A stretch of 64,000 bases of DNA, from positions 434,001 to 498,000 of the forward strand of contig NZ_JAEDAK010000002.1 of the NCBI RefSeq assembly GCF_016093275.1, written 5' to 3'. Positions 7,155-15,417 of this stretch are shown here, piece by piece. Both the position numbers and the translations under genes were made by a program. The notes below the pieces were generated by a model. The model did not search any database, had not been told where the DNA came from, and worked only from the letters and a program-made list of their open reading frames with translations. Position 1 is the first letter of the stretch. Each line of letters begins with the position of its first letter. This DNA comes from Inhella proteolytica (GTDB lineage Bacteria > Pseudomonadota > Gammaproteobacteria > Burkholderiales > Burkholderiaceae_C).

Positions 7155-9017
7155 TCAGCGACCGTAGCGCAGCGTCAGCAGCCACTCGCGGCGCGGCTGG
7201 TTGAAACCGTAGGCGGTTTCATACGCCACGTCGGCCGCGTTGTTGAGCTTCAGACCCAGCGCCCACTCGGGCGCCAGGCGCCACTGGGCGTGCAGGTCCA
7301 GCACGGTGTAGCCGTCCAGTTTCATCGTGTTGGTGGCGTTCTCGTAGCTGTCGCCCACGCTGCGCAGCTGGGCCCCGGCCGTCCAGGCGCCCAGGTCGCG
7401 CTGCAGCGCCAGGCGCAGATGTTCCTTGGCGCGGCGCACCAGCAGCTTGTCGTTGCTGAGGTTGCGCGGGTTCAGGGCTTCGAGCGAGGCGTTCAGGCTC
7501 CAGCCGCCCTGCCAGCTCGCCTCCCAGCCCAGGCTCAGGCCCTCGATCTCGGCACGCGGCACATTGGTCGGGTTCTGGCCCGAGGTGATGTAGCCGCGGA
7601 TGCGGTGCTCGAAGGCCGTGACGCGCACCTGGTGCGTGCCCTGCACCCAGCGCAGACCCAGCTCGCGGTGCGTGCCCTCTTCGGGCAGCAGCTTGGGGTT
7701 GCCGAAGTTGGGGAAATAGAGCTGGTTGAAGTTCGGTGCCGCGAAGCTGCTGCCCCAGGAGGCGGTGGCGCGCAGCTGCTCGTTCAGGTCCAGCCCATAG
7801 GCGGCCGAGCCGGTGGTTTGGCCGCCGAACTGCGAGTTGCGGTCGCGCCGGGCGGCCAGCTGCCAGTGGTGGCGCTCGGCACGGCCGTTCAGGCCCAGCC
7901 CCAGGCCGGTGATGGTGCGCTGCGTCACCGCATAGGGCGCGCCGGGGCGCTGCACCGATTGCTCGTTGCGCTCCAGCACGCCCAGCAGCTCGCCCACCGG
8001 CGTGGCCAGGTTGTGTTCCCAGCTCAGCTGCTTCTGCGTGCTGGCCGTCAGGCCGGTGCCGAAGGCGCCCACCACGGTGTCGTTCTCATCGAGCGCACGT
8101 GCGGCGCGCAGGCGCTGGCGCCAGCCGCTGGCCAGCGTTCCAGACGCCTGCAGGCTCAGCACCTGGCTGCGCAGCTTGGCGCGGGCGTCGCGGCCGGGGC
8201 CGTCGTCGAACTGGGTCTCGCCGCGGCTGTCCAGGGCCAGGGCCTCGAGGCGCCAGTCGCCCGCCAGCTGCAGGCCCAGGCGCAGGTTCACGGCATCCTG
8301 GTCGAAGCCGTCGCGGTCGGGGTTGTGGTTGCCGAACTGCGCGCGCGCATTGGTGGCCGAGAAGCCGTCGTCGCGCGAGGCTTGCAGGCCCAGCGCCGCC
8401 TCCCAGGGCCCGGCGGCCCAGCGCAGGCCGGCCGCGGCCTGGCGCTGGCCGTGCGAGCCAGCGGCCAGGCGGCCATGCAGGGCCAGGCCCGGCGTGCCCT
8501 TGCGCGTGAAGATCTGCACCACGCCACCCACGGCGTCGCTGCCGTACAGGGCCGAGAGCGGGCCGCGCACGATCTCGATGCGCTCCACCGCATCCAGCGG
8601 CAGGTTGTCCCAGATCGGAATGCCGGCCGTGGCGGAGCCGTAGCGCACGCCATCGATCAACAGCAGGGTGTGGCGGCCCTCGAGCCCGCGCATCGACACG
8701 GTGGCGAGCTTGCCCGCCCCGCCGTTGGACCAGAACTGGATGCCCGGCTGCGCGGCCAGCAGCTCCACCAGCGTACGGCCGGCCTGGGCCTCGATCTCGG
8801 CGCGGTCGATCACCGTCACCTGCGCCAGCGCCTGGTCCACCCGCTGCGGCAGGCGCTGTGCGGTCAGCACCACGGCGTCCAGCTGGGTGGAGGACAGGGA
8901 TTGAGAAAGGGAAGAGACCTGGGCCTGCGCGCCGGCGGCGCAGAACAGGGAGGCGGCCAGCGCCACGGCAGCCGCAGGGGCTTTGCAGGCGCGACGGCCC
9001 GAAGGGAGACAGAACAT
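7155..9017 (-). CDS. btuB: TonB-dependent cobalamin receptor (BtuB-like)
   Basis: This is an outer-membrane TonB-dependent receptor of about 620 residues, the normal BtuB size. It has a signal peptide ending in AGAQA, a TonB-box-like LDAVVLTAQR stretch, and a plug domain with PGIQFWSNGG, SMRGLEGRHTLLLIDGVRYG and VERIEIVRGPLSALYGSDAVGGVVQI. It ends in a beta-barrel finishing LLTLRYGR. The ATG at 9017 is chosen because it gives a clean signal peptide; the longer open frame upstream overlaps the riboswitch region and adds arginine-rich residues without family support. A cobalamin riboswitch directly upstream supports B12 rather than siderophore transport. Confidence 0.92.
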   Translation of the reverse strand: MFCLPSGRRACKAPAAAVALAASLFCAAGAQAQVSSLSQSLSSTQLDAVVLTAQRLPQRVDQALAQVTVIDRAEIEAQAGRTLVELLAAQPGIQFWSNGGAGKLATVSMRGLEGRHTLLLIDGVRYGSATAGIPIWDNLPLDAVERIEIVRGPLSALYGSDAVGGVVQIFTRKGTPGLALHGRLAAGSHGQRQAAAGLRWAAGPWEAALGLQASRDDGFSATNARAQFGNHNPDRDGFDQDAVNLRLGLQLAGDWRLEALALDSRGETQFDDGPGRDARAKLRSQVLSLQASGTLASGWRQRLRAARALDENDTVVGAFGTGLTASTQKQLSWEHNLATPVGELLGVLERNEQSVQRPGAPYAVTQRTITGLGLGLNGRAERHHWQLAARRDRNSQFGGQTTGSAAYGLDLNEQLRATASWGSSFAAPNFNQLYFPNFGNPKLLPEEGTHRELGLRWVQGTHQVRVTAFEHRIRGYITSGQNPTNVPRAEIEGLSLGWEASWQGGWSLNASLEALNPRNLSNDKLLVRRAKEHLRLALQRDLGAWTAGAQLRSVGDSYENATNTMKLDGYTVLDLHAQWRLAPEWALGLKLNNAADVAYETAYGFNQPRREWLLTLRYGR

Positions 9018-9094
9018 GGAATGCACACACAGACAACGTGCGCCGCCGCTTCCCCGCAGCCGCGCACCCAAGCGCACCCTGCGGGCGCGCCACC

Positions 9095-9300
9095 TCGTTG
9101 GCCGGTATCCGGGCTGACGGAACAACCCCTGTGACCTTCCCAGACCGCGAGGTCCAGTGGCTTCGACAGGAGCGGAAGGCTGTTGCAGGCCTTCGTCCGC
9201 TTACCGTTGCGGGGGCAGCTCAGGTTGGGGCTTGGTACCGGTGCGGCCCGGCCCTTCCTGATTCCCGTTGAACTGCTGCCGCTTGAGGGCGGGAGCGAGC
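9095..9300 (-). promoter_or_regulatory. Cobalamin riboswitch
   Basis: On the minus strand the region shows the conserved elements of the cobalamin aptamer in order. First come an AACGGGAATCAGGAAG segment and GCTGCCCCCGCAACGGTAAG. The B12 box GAAGCCACTGG follows (9155-9165), then CTGGGAAGG and the 3' AGCCCGGATACCGGCC (9101-9116). It lies 80-280 bases upstream of the btuB start and would reduce expression of the import and salvage genes when adenosylcobalamin is plentiful. The exact 5' limit is approximate. Confidence 0.93.
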
Positions 9301-9584
9301 ACCAACGCGGCGGAGTTTATTCGCTGCGGTGCAGCAAGCGGTTCGCGGCGCTCGGCTGTGCGCGGGCGATGCGCCGGGGTTCTGATCCACCGCAAGCGCC
9401 CACGAAAACGATCCGCCTTGCCCTGGTGGGCGGTCCGCATCAGTCACGCCGCTTGGTCGACCGATTCAGTTAACGCAACGAAGCAACTGCTTACAGATGA
9501 CCGTCGAGACGATTGACACACCCGTTGCACCGGCGCAGCTGGGCATATCGATAACTCCAGGAGCCTCAATAGTCAAAGCAAATC
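9301..9584. other. Intergenic region between divergent btuB leader and PEP-CTERM gene
   Basis: The part up to about 9,480 should hold the promoter for the riboswitch transcript on the minus strand, but no confident -10/-35 pair is visible. From about 9,440 to 9,640 the base composition is clearly less GC-rich than the flanks, as expected for regulatory DNA. No gene is supported here. Confidence 0.4.
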
Positions 9585-9600
9585 TGGCACGACACGTGCT
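9585..9600 (+). promoter_or_regulatory. Sigma-54-type promoter
   Basis: The sequence TGGCACGACACGTGCT matches the RpoN -24/-12 consensus (TGGCAC, four bases, TTGCW). The invariant GG is at 9586-9587 and the invariant GC at 9598-9599, ten bases apart. It lies about 40 bases upstream of the GTG start of the PEP-CTERM gene and points toward it. In other betaproteobacteria PEP-CTERM genes are known to be controlled by the PrsK/PrsR-RpoN pathway, which fits. Confidence 0.65.
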
Positions 9601-9640
9601 TTAGAACCGGCTCAATCTTCTCATCACATGGAGCTGTAAC

Positions 9641-10588
9641 GTGAATTCGTGGTCTTCCAAGCTGGTTGCGGGCGTCTCTCTCGCCATGGGTCTGGCTGTC
9701 TTCTCCGGTTCTGCAACGGCCGGCGCGGTGCTGGTCAATGGCGGCACCAGCATCGGGGTCACCGACGACGGTCGCCTCGGCTTCTCGGGTGTCGGCATTA
9801 CGCGAGCCGGTGTCGGCGACGGCATCACCCCCGGTTGCCTGTGCGAAGGTTGGGGCCTGGCCGGCAATGGCCAGGGCGGCTACACCAACGGCAATGTGGG
9901 TTCGGCCAACATCGGTTTCACGTCCTTCAGCTATGCCGGCGGCGTGGCCACTTCGAACGGCTACCTGCAAAGCGTCCCCGGCCTCACGATCTCGCAGGCC
10001 TACAGCGTTTTTGCCGGCACCAACGGCTTCCGCACGCAAGTGACGATCACCAACACCAGCAACAGCGCGGTGAACGACGTTCGCTATTCGCGGGTGATGG
10101 ACTGGGACATCCCGCCCTCGGAGTTCGCTGAGTTGGTGACGCTGCAAGGTGTCGGTGCTTCCGCACTGTTCTTCTCGAACGACAACGGCTTCGCGGCCGG
10201 CAACCCGATGGCTCCGGACAGCGAGTTGGTCGCCGGAACCACCAACGTCAACTTCGCCGACAACGGCCCGGCCGACCACGGCGCTCAGTTCGTGTTCACC
10301 TTCGGTACGCTGGCCGCCGGTGAGTCGAAAGTCTTCGAGATCTTCTATGGCGCCCAGGGCAGCGAGATCGGCGCTCTGGCCGACCTGACGGCCATGAAGG
10401 CCGAGGTCTACTCCCTCGGCCAGAGCTTCGGCAATGGTGCAACGGGCACGCCGGCCACGTTCTACTTCGGCTTTGCCGGCGTGGGTGGCACCCCGATCGG
10501 CCAAGTCCCCGAGCCCGCCTCCATGCTGCTGGTCGGTTTCGGCTTGGCCGCTTTGGGTGCAGCCAGCCGTCGCAAGCAGGCTCGCTGA
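9641..10588 (+). CDS. PEP-CTERM sorting-domain exported protein
   Basis: This 315-residue secreted protein has an N-terminal signal peptide (about 1-28, ending SATAG). It carries a C-terminal PEP-CTERM tripartite signal: VPEPASMLL (about 289-297), a hydrophobic helix and the basic tail SRRKQAR. Such signals are recognised by an exosortase, which attaches or releases the protein at the envelope in polysaccharide-producing bacteria. No exosortase is in the window. The central domain is glycine-, asparagine- and threonine-rich, likely beta-structured, and not assigned to a function. The start is GTG at 9641 with GGAG about eight bases upstream. A strong terminator follows the stop. Confidence 0.85.
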   Translation: MNSWSSKLVAGVSLAMGLAVFSGSATAGAVLVNGGTSIGVTDDGRLGFSGVGITRAGVGDGITPGCLCEGWGLAGNGQGGYTNGNVGSANIGFTSFSYAGGVATSNGYLQSVPGLTISQAYSVFAGTNGFRTQVTITNTSNSAVNDVRYSRVMDWDIPPSEFAELVTLQGVGASALFFSNDNGFAAGNPMAPDSELVAGTTNVNFADNGPADHGAQFVFTFGTLAAGESKVFEIFYGAQGSEIGALADLTAMKAEVYSLGQSFGNGATGTPATFYFGFAGVGGTPIGQVPEPASMLLVGFGLAALGAASRRKQAR

Positions 10589-10604
10589 GCCACTCCCCTC
10601 GAAG

Positions 10605-10633
10605 AAAGCCGCGCCCTAGGCGCGGCTTTTTTC
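10605..10633. terminator. Bidirectional rho-independent terminator
   Basis: An 11-bp perfect stem (10605-10615 with 10619-10629) closes a CTA loop, and a T-run covers 10627-10632. The A-run on the other side makes it usable on the minus strand too. It separates the convergent PEP-CTERM gene and the copper operon. Confidence 0.9.
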
Positions 10634-10661
10634 TTTCCGGCACGCCGGTGCAGATGCCCGA

Positions 10662-11027
10662 TCAGCGCTCCAACTGCACCTTCAGCGTCACCCCCGCCCC
10701 ACCCTTGTTGCTCCACATCCAGCAGTAGTCCTGGTCCAGCGCAACCTTCAATTCACCCTGCTGCGCCGCCACCCCCTTGGCCTTGGCCGGGTACTCCACC
10801 GCCTTGCCCACGTGGTAGTGGATGTTGAAGTCCAGCGGCGCGCCGGCCTCGAAGGACCAGCGCACGCTCTGGTCCTTGTTGAGCTTGCCGCAGTACTCGG
10901 CGAACTTGCCCGGGGCGACGTCGAAGGTCTGCTTGGCACGGCCTTCCGCATCCCAGCGGATCTCGGCAATGTCGGCCTGGGCCGCGCCCGCGGCGAGCAG
11001 GCTCAAGACAAGCAGAGCGGCCCTCAT
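10662..11027 (-). CDS. Small periplasmic protein of the copper operon, unknown
   Basis: This 121-residue protein has a cleavable signal peptide (MRAALLVLSLLAAGAAQA). I do not recognise a named family. The mature part has two cysteines, EYCGKL and DYCWMWSN, that could form a disulfide or a metal site. It also has an HYHVGK segment and a C-terminal beta-strand pattern (GAGVTLKVQLER) suggestive of a small beta-sandwich. It overlaps the CusF-like gene by four bases and is the last gene of the CueR-type operon, ending just before a terminator. A periplasmic copper-related role is inferred from context only. Confidence 0.7.
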   Translation of the reverse strand: MRAALLVLSLLAAGAAQADIAEIRWDAEGRAKQTFDVAPGKFAEYCGKLNKDQSVRWSFEAGAPLDFNIHYHVGKAVEYPAKAKGVAAQQGELKVALDQDYCWMWSNKGGAGVTLKVQLER

Positions 11028-11305
11028 GGTGCGGCCTCCAGCACGGTCACCACGTAGCGGGCGCCGTCTTTCTCGATGCGCACACGCACCTTGTCGCCGG
11101 GCTTGGCCTTGGCGAGCAGGGTCTTGTCCTTGACGCCGAAGACCATGGTCATCGGCGGCATGTCGAGGTTCTTGATCTCGCCATGCTTGAGGGTGATCTT
11201 GGCCTGGTCGGCGTCGATCTTCTTGACCTCCGCCTCGGTGAGATCGGCAGCTGCGGCCGAAAGGGAAAGGCTGGCCAGCAGGGCCAGCAGCAAGGTCTTG
11301 GTCAT
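11024..11305 (-). CDS. CusF-like periplasmic copper-binding protein
   Basis: This is a small exported protein with a signal peptide ending in SAAAA and a CusF/CusX-type OB-fold core. The binding signature reads HGEIKNLDMPPMTMVFGV. E. coli CusF binds Cu(I) with one histidine, two methionines and a capping tryptophan. Here the histidine and the MTM methionines are kept, but the tryptophan position is occupied by a methionine, giving DMPPMTM. I take the ATG at 11305, which starts a good signal peptide; a GTG at 11317, immediately after the upstream stop, would add four residues. It overlaps the next gene by four bases and probably passes copper within the periplasm. Confidence 0.85.
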   Translation of the reverse strand: MTKTLLLALLASLSLSAAAADLTEAEVKKIDADQAKITLKHGEIKNLDMPPMTMVFGVKDKTLLAKAKPGDKVRVRIEKDGARYVVTVLEAAP

Positions 11306-11317
11306 GAAGGGTTTCAC

Positions 11318-11767
11318 TCAGGAGTAGGACTGGAACACGCGGGTGCTGCCGTCCTTGCGGACCAGCAGCACTTCATACGGGTCTTTGCGGCCGCCATAGA
11401 CGGGGCCGTCCATGCCGGGCGAGCCCACGGGCATGCCGGGCACGCTCAGGCCCACGGCCTCGGGCTTTTCTTTGAGCAGGCGCTTGATCTCGCGCGCTGG
11501 CACATGGCCTTCGATGGCGTAGCCGCCCACCTGGGCAGTGTGGCAGCTGCCCAGGGCCTGCGGGATGCCGACCTTGCGGCGCATGGCGGCGTTGCCGGTG
11601 TCGTGCGCCTCCACCTGGAAGCCCTGCTGCTGCAAATGCACGATCCAGTCCTTGCAACAGCCGCAGTTGGCATCTTTCCAGACCTCGACCTTGGGCAGCG
11701 CGCCCTGGGCCCCGACGGGCGCGGCGACCAGCGCCACAAGCGCGCTCAGTGCATGGCGTCGTTTCAT
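11318..11767 (-). CDS. DUF411-family exported metal-binding protein
   Basis: This 149-residue protein has a signal peptide (MKRRHALSALVALVAAPVGAQ) and a DUF411 domain. The domain starts VEVWKDANCGCCKDWIVHL with a CGCC metal or redox motif, followed by GSCHTAQVGGYAIEGHVPA and a C-terminal GMDGP segment. DUF411 proteins are common next to copper resistance genes and are thought to bind or transfer metal, but the reaction is not established. Two bases separate it from the upstream cupredoxin gene. The ATG at 11767 gives the signal peptide; longer upstream frame has no support. Confidence 0.88.
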   Translation of the reverse strand: MKRRHALSALVALVAAPVGAQGALPKVEVWKDANCGCCKDWIVHLQQQGFQVEAHDTGNAAMRRKVGIPQALGSCHTAQVGGYAIEGHVPAREIKRLLKEKPEAVGLSVPGMPVGSPGMDGPVYGGRKDPYEVLLVRKDGSTRVFQSYS

Positions 11768-11769
11768 GA

Positions 11770-12252
11770 TCAGCCTCCTTTGGCTTTCACGGTGAGGGTG
11801 CCCACCATGCCGGCCTGGTAGTGGCCGGCAATCAGGCAGGCGAATTGGAAGGAACCCGCGCGGTTGAAGGTCCAGACGATTTCGCCGGTCTTGCCCGGCT
11901 CCACATGGACCATATAGGGCTCGTCGTGTTCCATGTCGGGGAACTTGAGCATCAGCGCGGCGTGCGCGTCCAGTTCCTGCTGCGTGCCGATGACCAGCTC
12001 GTGCAGCATCTTGCCCTGGTTGCGCACCCGCAGGCGCAGGGTCTCGCCCTCGCGCACGTCCAGGTGGGCGGGCTGGAAGCGCATGGCATCGGTCATGACG
12101 ATCTCGACCGTGCGCGCGCCCTTGGCCGTGCCGGCAATGCCCCAGTCCTTCTGTTCTTTCTTGACTGCGGCCGGCGCGTGGTGCTTGGGGCCATGGGCCT
12201 GGGCGGCGCCGGCGCTGAAGAGCGCGGCGAGCAGCAGGGGGAGGAATTTCAT
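11770..12252 (-). CDS. Exported cupredoxin (plastocyanin-like)
   Basis: This is a blue-copper-type periplasmic protein of about 160 residues with a signal peptide ending AGAAQA. Likely ligands of the type 1 site are the histidine in MLHELVIG, the cysteine and histidine in FACLIAGHYQAGM, and the final methionine. This is the standard H-C-H-M set. The ATG at 12252 is preferred because AAAGGA lies about eight bases upstream; a start 15 bases earlier is possible. It probably carries electrons or copper to or from the adjacent multicopper oxidase. Confidence 0.88.
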   Translation of the reverse strand: MKFLPLLLAALFSAGAAQAHGPKHHAPAAVKKEQKDWGIAGTAKGARTVEIVMTDAMRFQPAHLDVREGETLRLRVRNQGKMLHELVIGTQQELDAHAALMLKFPDMEHDEPYMVHVEPGKTGEIVWTFNRAGSFQFACLIAGHYQAGMVGTLTVKAKGG

Positions 12253-12263
12253 GCGGAATCCTT

Positions 12264-13634
12264 TCAATGGGAATGCTGGCCGGGCTTGCGCACTTGGACC
12301 TCGATGTCACGCGCGGCCGGCTTTGGGCTGGCGGCGCGGGCTGGGGCCGGGGCCTCGCCCTGCAGTTCGTAGGCCACGGTACCGGGCGGGTGCTGGAACC
12401 AGCCGGGGTCCTTGTAGTCGCCGGGTTTCTGGTCCTTGCGCACCTTGATGACGGAGAACATGCCGCCCATGCCCACGGCGCCGAAGGGTCCCTCGCCCGT
12501 CATCATGGGCGCGGTGTTCTCGGGCAGCGGCATCTCCATCTCGGTCATGTCCTTCATGCCGCGCTCGCCCATCACCATGTAGTCGGGGATCAGCTTCTTG
12601 ATCTTGCCGGCCAGGCCGGTGTGGTCCACACCGATCATCGTGGGCACGCCATGGCCCATGGCGTTCATGGTGTGGTGGCTCTTGTGGCAGTGGAAGGCCC
12701 AGTCGCCCACCTCGTCGGCCAGGAAGTCGAGCTGGCGCATCTGGCCGACGGCGATGTCGCAGGTCACCTCGGGCCAGCGCGCGCTCTTGGGCACGGGGCC
12801 GCCGTCGGTGCCGGTCATGACGAACTCATGCCCATGGATGTGGATGGGGTGGTTGGTCATGGTGAGGTTGCCCACGCGCAGGCGCACGCGGTCGCCGTGG
12901 CGCACCACCAGGGGGTCGATGCCGGGGTAGATGCGGCTGTTCCAGCTCCAGAGGTTGAAGTCCAGCATCGTCATCACCTTGGGCGTGTAGGCGCCGGGGT
13001 CGATGTCGTAGGCGTTGAGCAGGAAGCAGAAGTCGCGCTCGACCGGGTCGATGTGCGGGTGGCGTCCCTTCGGATGCGTGATCCAGAAACCCATCATGCC
13101 CATCGCCATCTGCACCATCTCGTCGGCATGCGGGTGGTACATGAAGGTGCCGGGGCGGCGCGCCACGAACTCGTACACATAGGTCTTGCCGGGCGGGATG
13201 GCGGGCTGGGTCAGACCGGTCACGCCGTCCATGCCATTGGGCAGGCGCTGGCCATGCCAGTGCACGCTGGTGACCTCGGGCAGCTTGTTGGTCACAAAGA
13301 TGCGCACGCGGTCGCCCTCCACCACCTCGATGGTGGGGCCGGGGCTCTGGCCGTTGTAGCCCCACAGGTGCGCCTTGAAACCGGGCGCCATCTCGCGCAC
13401 CACGGGCTCGGCCACCAGGTGGAACTCCTTGACGCCGTTCTTCATGCGCCAAGGCGCGGTCCAGCCGTTCAGCGTCACCACCGGGTTGTAGGGCCGGCCG
13501 TTGGGCGGCAGCAGCGGCGGCTGGGTGTCGGCGCTGGTCTGGATGACGGGCTCGGGCAAGGCGGCCATCGCCACCGTGGAGACCGCCGCGCTGGCCACGC
13601 CCGCGCCTTGCAGAAAACCTCTTCTGGAAACCAT
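12264..13634 (-). CDS. Periplasmic multicopper oxidase
   Basis: This is a three-domain multicopper oxidase of about 456 residues, exported by a twin-arginine-like leader (VSRRGFLQGAG). All copper ligands are visible: HWHG in domain 1, HPHADE, then HPIHIHGHEF and HCHKSHHTMNAMG in domain 3. A methionine-rich tail (GMKDMTEMEMPLPENTAPMM) is typical of Cu(I)-oxidising CopA/CueO types, which detoxify periplasmic Cu(I). The ATG at 13634 has GAAGGA upstream, overlapping the stop of the TolC-like gene. A TTG five codons earlier is less likely. It lies in the middle of the CueR-type operon. Confidence 0.93.
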   Translation of the reverse strand: MVSRRGFLQGAGVASAAVSTVAMAALPEPVIQTSADTQPPLLPPNGRPYNPVVTLNGWTAPWRMKNGVKEFHLVAEPVVREMAPGFKAHLWGYNGQSPGPTIEVVEGDRVRIFVTNKLPEVTSVHWHGQRLPNGMDGVTGLTQPAIPPGKTYVYEFVARRPGTFMYHPHADEMVQMAMGMMGFWITHPKGRHPHIDPVERDFCFLLNAYDIDPGAYTPKVMTMLDFNLWSWNSRIYPGIDPLVVRHGDRVRLRVGNLTMTNHPIHIHGHEFVMTGTDGGPVPKSARWPEVTCDIAVGQMRQLDFLADEVGDWAFHCHKSHHTMNAMGHGVPTMIGVDHTGLAGKIKKLIPDYMVMGERGMKDMTEMEMPLPENTAPMMTGEGPFGAVGMGGMFSVIKVRKDQKPGDYKDPGWFQHPPGTVAYELQGEAPAPARAASPKPAARDIEVQVRKPGQHSH

Positions 13635-13645
13635 GGGGATGTCCT

Positions 13646-15055
13646 TCAATGGCCGCCGCCGGCTTCGGCCGGGGCGCTGAGGCTGGCGGTGGCCGCCGCC
13701 AGATTGGGTTTGCCGATCAGCGCCTGCTCCAGGTCGGCCTGGGCCAGCCAGAAGTCGCGTTCGGCTTCGATGGCGGCGTTGACGGCGGTGATCTGCGCGC
13801 GTGCATCGGCCAGCAGCTCGAACACGCCGATGAACATGCCGTTGTAGCGCAGCAGGTTCTCTTCGCTGACCTGGTTCTTCAGCGGCAGCAGCACCTGGCG
13901 CTGGTGGCGGGCGATGTCCCAGGCGTGGCGGTAGGTGCCGTAGGCCTCGCGCAGCTCGGAGCGGGCGCTGATGGCGCTGTCGGCCACCTGCGCCAGGGCC
14001 TGGCGGTACTGCTGTTCAGCCCGTGCCACGCGGGCACCGCCCCAGTCGAACAACGGCAGCTCGATGCTCAGCTCCCAGCCGCGCTCACGCGCGCCCTCGT
14101 TGTTGGTGTTGAGGTGGCCGCCCAGCTCCAGCACGTTCACGAAGCGGGTGATGCGGCTCAGGCCCAGCTGGCGCGCCGTGGCCTCGGCGTTCAGCTTGGC
14201 GCCCTGCACATCCAGGCGCTGGGCCAGGCCCTCGCGCTCGATCTCGGGGTGCTCGGCCGGGGCGGTGGGCAGGTCGGGCAGGCGCTCGGGCAGGCGCAAG
14301 TGCTGCAGCTGATCGCCCCAGAGCCCGAGCGCGCGCACCAGGCGTTCGCGCGCGGCCTGGGCCGCGGCGGTGGCGCGCGCATGGCCCAGCGCGGCCTCGG
14401 CCTGGAAGCCCTGTTCGCGCAGCTGCTGCAGCTTGTTGAAATTGCCCACGCTACGCAAACGCGCGGCCAGCTCGGCGCTGGCCTCGGCGGCTTCCAGCAC
14501 CTGAGCGCTGTAGGCCAGGGTTTGCTGTGCGGCCACCGCCTGCACCCAGGCCTTGCGCGCCTCGCCCGCGCGCTCGATGACAGCCAGCAGCGCCGCCCCC
14601 TGGGCCTGCTCGACCCGGCGCGCTTCGATGGCGCGGCGCATCGGCCAGCTCAGCAGGCTGCTGAGGTTCAGGTGCAGGCTGCGCTCGATCTCGCGCTCAA
14701 CGCCGTGGTCGCCGCTGGCCCGGCTGCGGCCGAAGCTGAAGCCGGGGTTGGGCAGGCGGCTGGCCTGGTCCAGATCGGCCACGGCGATGCCGAGCTGCGC
14801 GTACGCGGCCTGCAGGCCGCGGTGGTTCAGCAGAGCCAGCTGCACGGCGGCGTCCTGGCTCAGGGGCTGGGCCAGCAACGCGGCGACGCGGCGCTCGCGC
14901 TCGGCCTCCTGCTCGGGCGTTTGCGCCCACAGCAGCTGGGCGCCGGGCAGGGGCTTGGCGGCCGCCTGCTGCAGTTCGGCAAAGCGCGGCTGCGGGTCCA
15001 GGCTGGCGCAGCCGGCCAGGGCCAGGGCGGCCAGAAGCGGGGGCAGGCATTTCAT
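13646..15055 (-). CDS. TolC-family outer-membrane lipoprotein
   Basis: This is a 469-residue outer-membrane efflux protein with a lipoprotein signal (LALAGC). Two repeated alpha-helical halves fit the TolC fold, with family segments ALLNHRGLQAAYAQLGIA and LELSIELPLFDWGGARVARAEQQYRQAL-type patterns near residues 330-360. RND pump genes are not adjacent, which is common in copper operons where this family is paired with CopA-type oxidases. The ATG at 15055 overlaps the preceding stop by four bases. It probably exports copper or maintains the envelope under copper stress, but the partner pump is unknown. Confidence 0.88.
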   Translation of the reverse strand: MKCLPPLLAALALAGCASLDPQPRFAELQQAAAKPLPGAQLLWAQTPEQEAERERRVAALLAQPLSQDAAVQLALLNHRGLQAAYAQLGIAVADLDQASRLPNPGFSFGRSRASGDHGVEREIERSLHLNLSSLLSWPMRRAIEARRVEQAQGAALLAVIERAGEARKAWVQAVAAQQTLAYSAQVLEAAEASAELAARLRSVGNFNKLQQLREQGFQAEAALGHARATAAAQAARERLVRALGLWGDQLQHLRLPERLPDLPTAPAEHPEIEREGLAQRLDVQGAKLNAEATARQLGLSRITRFVNVLELGGHLNTNNEGARERGWELSIELPLFDWGGARVARAEQQYRQALAQVADSAISARSELREAYGTYRHAWDIARHQRQVLLPLKNQVSEENLLRYNGMFIGVFELLADARAQITAVNAAIEAERDFWLAQADLEQALIGKPNLAAATASLSAPAEAGGGH

Positions 15056-15348
15056 TGCGGGGCCCCGTGGTGATGCAGGTTGGGCTTGGCGGCGGAGGCC
15101 GCCGGTGCTGGCGGCACCGGTTCGCGGGCATAGGCGCGCCAACCGCCGGCGCGGTGCACGGCCTCGTGGGCAGCGCGCCAGCGGCCGGGCTCGGCCGGGT
15201 CCGCCACGAGCGCGGCGGGGCGTGCGAGCACCGAACGGTGCTGCAGCGCCGGCACCGGGGTCTTGGGGTCGGCGGGGTCGCCGGCTGGGGTCGCGTGGGC
15301 CGGCCAGGCCAGCGCGGCGAGCAGCGGCGTCAGTAGGGCAAAGCGCAT
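15052..15348 (-). CDS. Small exported protein of the copper operon, unknown
   Basis: This protein of about 98 residues has a signal peptide (MRFALLTPLLAALAWPAHA). The mature part is proline- and alanine-rich, has a VHRAGGWRAYAREP segment and ends in a histidine cluster (NLHHHGAPQ) that could bind metal. I do not recognise its family. The ATG at 15348 is taken over a TTG nine bases upstream. It is the second gene of the copper operon and overlaps the TolC-like gene by four bases, so it is translationally coupled to it. Confidence 0.68.
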   Translation of the reverse strand: MRFALLTPLLAALAWPAHATPAGDPADPKTPVPALQHRSVLARPAALVADPAEPGRWRAAHEAVHRAGGWRAYAREPVPPAPAASAAKPNLHHHGAPQ

Positions 15349-15417
15349 GGGTAGCAAGAACTGAGAGGGTGCGCAGCGCGCACGGGCACACCCGCTTTCC
15401 GCGGGTGCGGCTCAGGC

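Noticed and set aside
9018-9125. A longer BtuB N-terminus beginning at 9125
   Set aside because: It would place arginine-rich residues before the signal peptide and overlap the 3' part of the riboswitch; the ATG at 9017 gives a normal leader.
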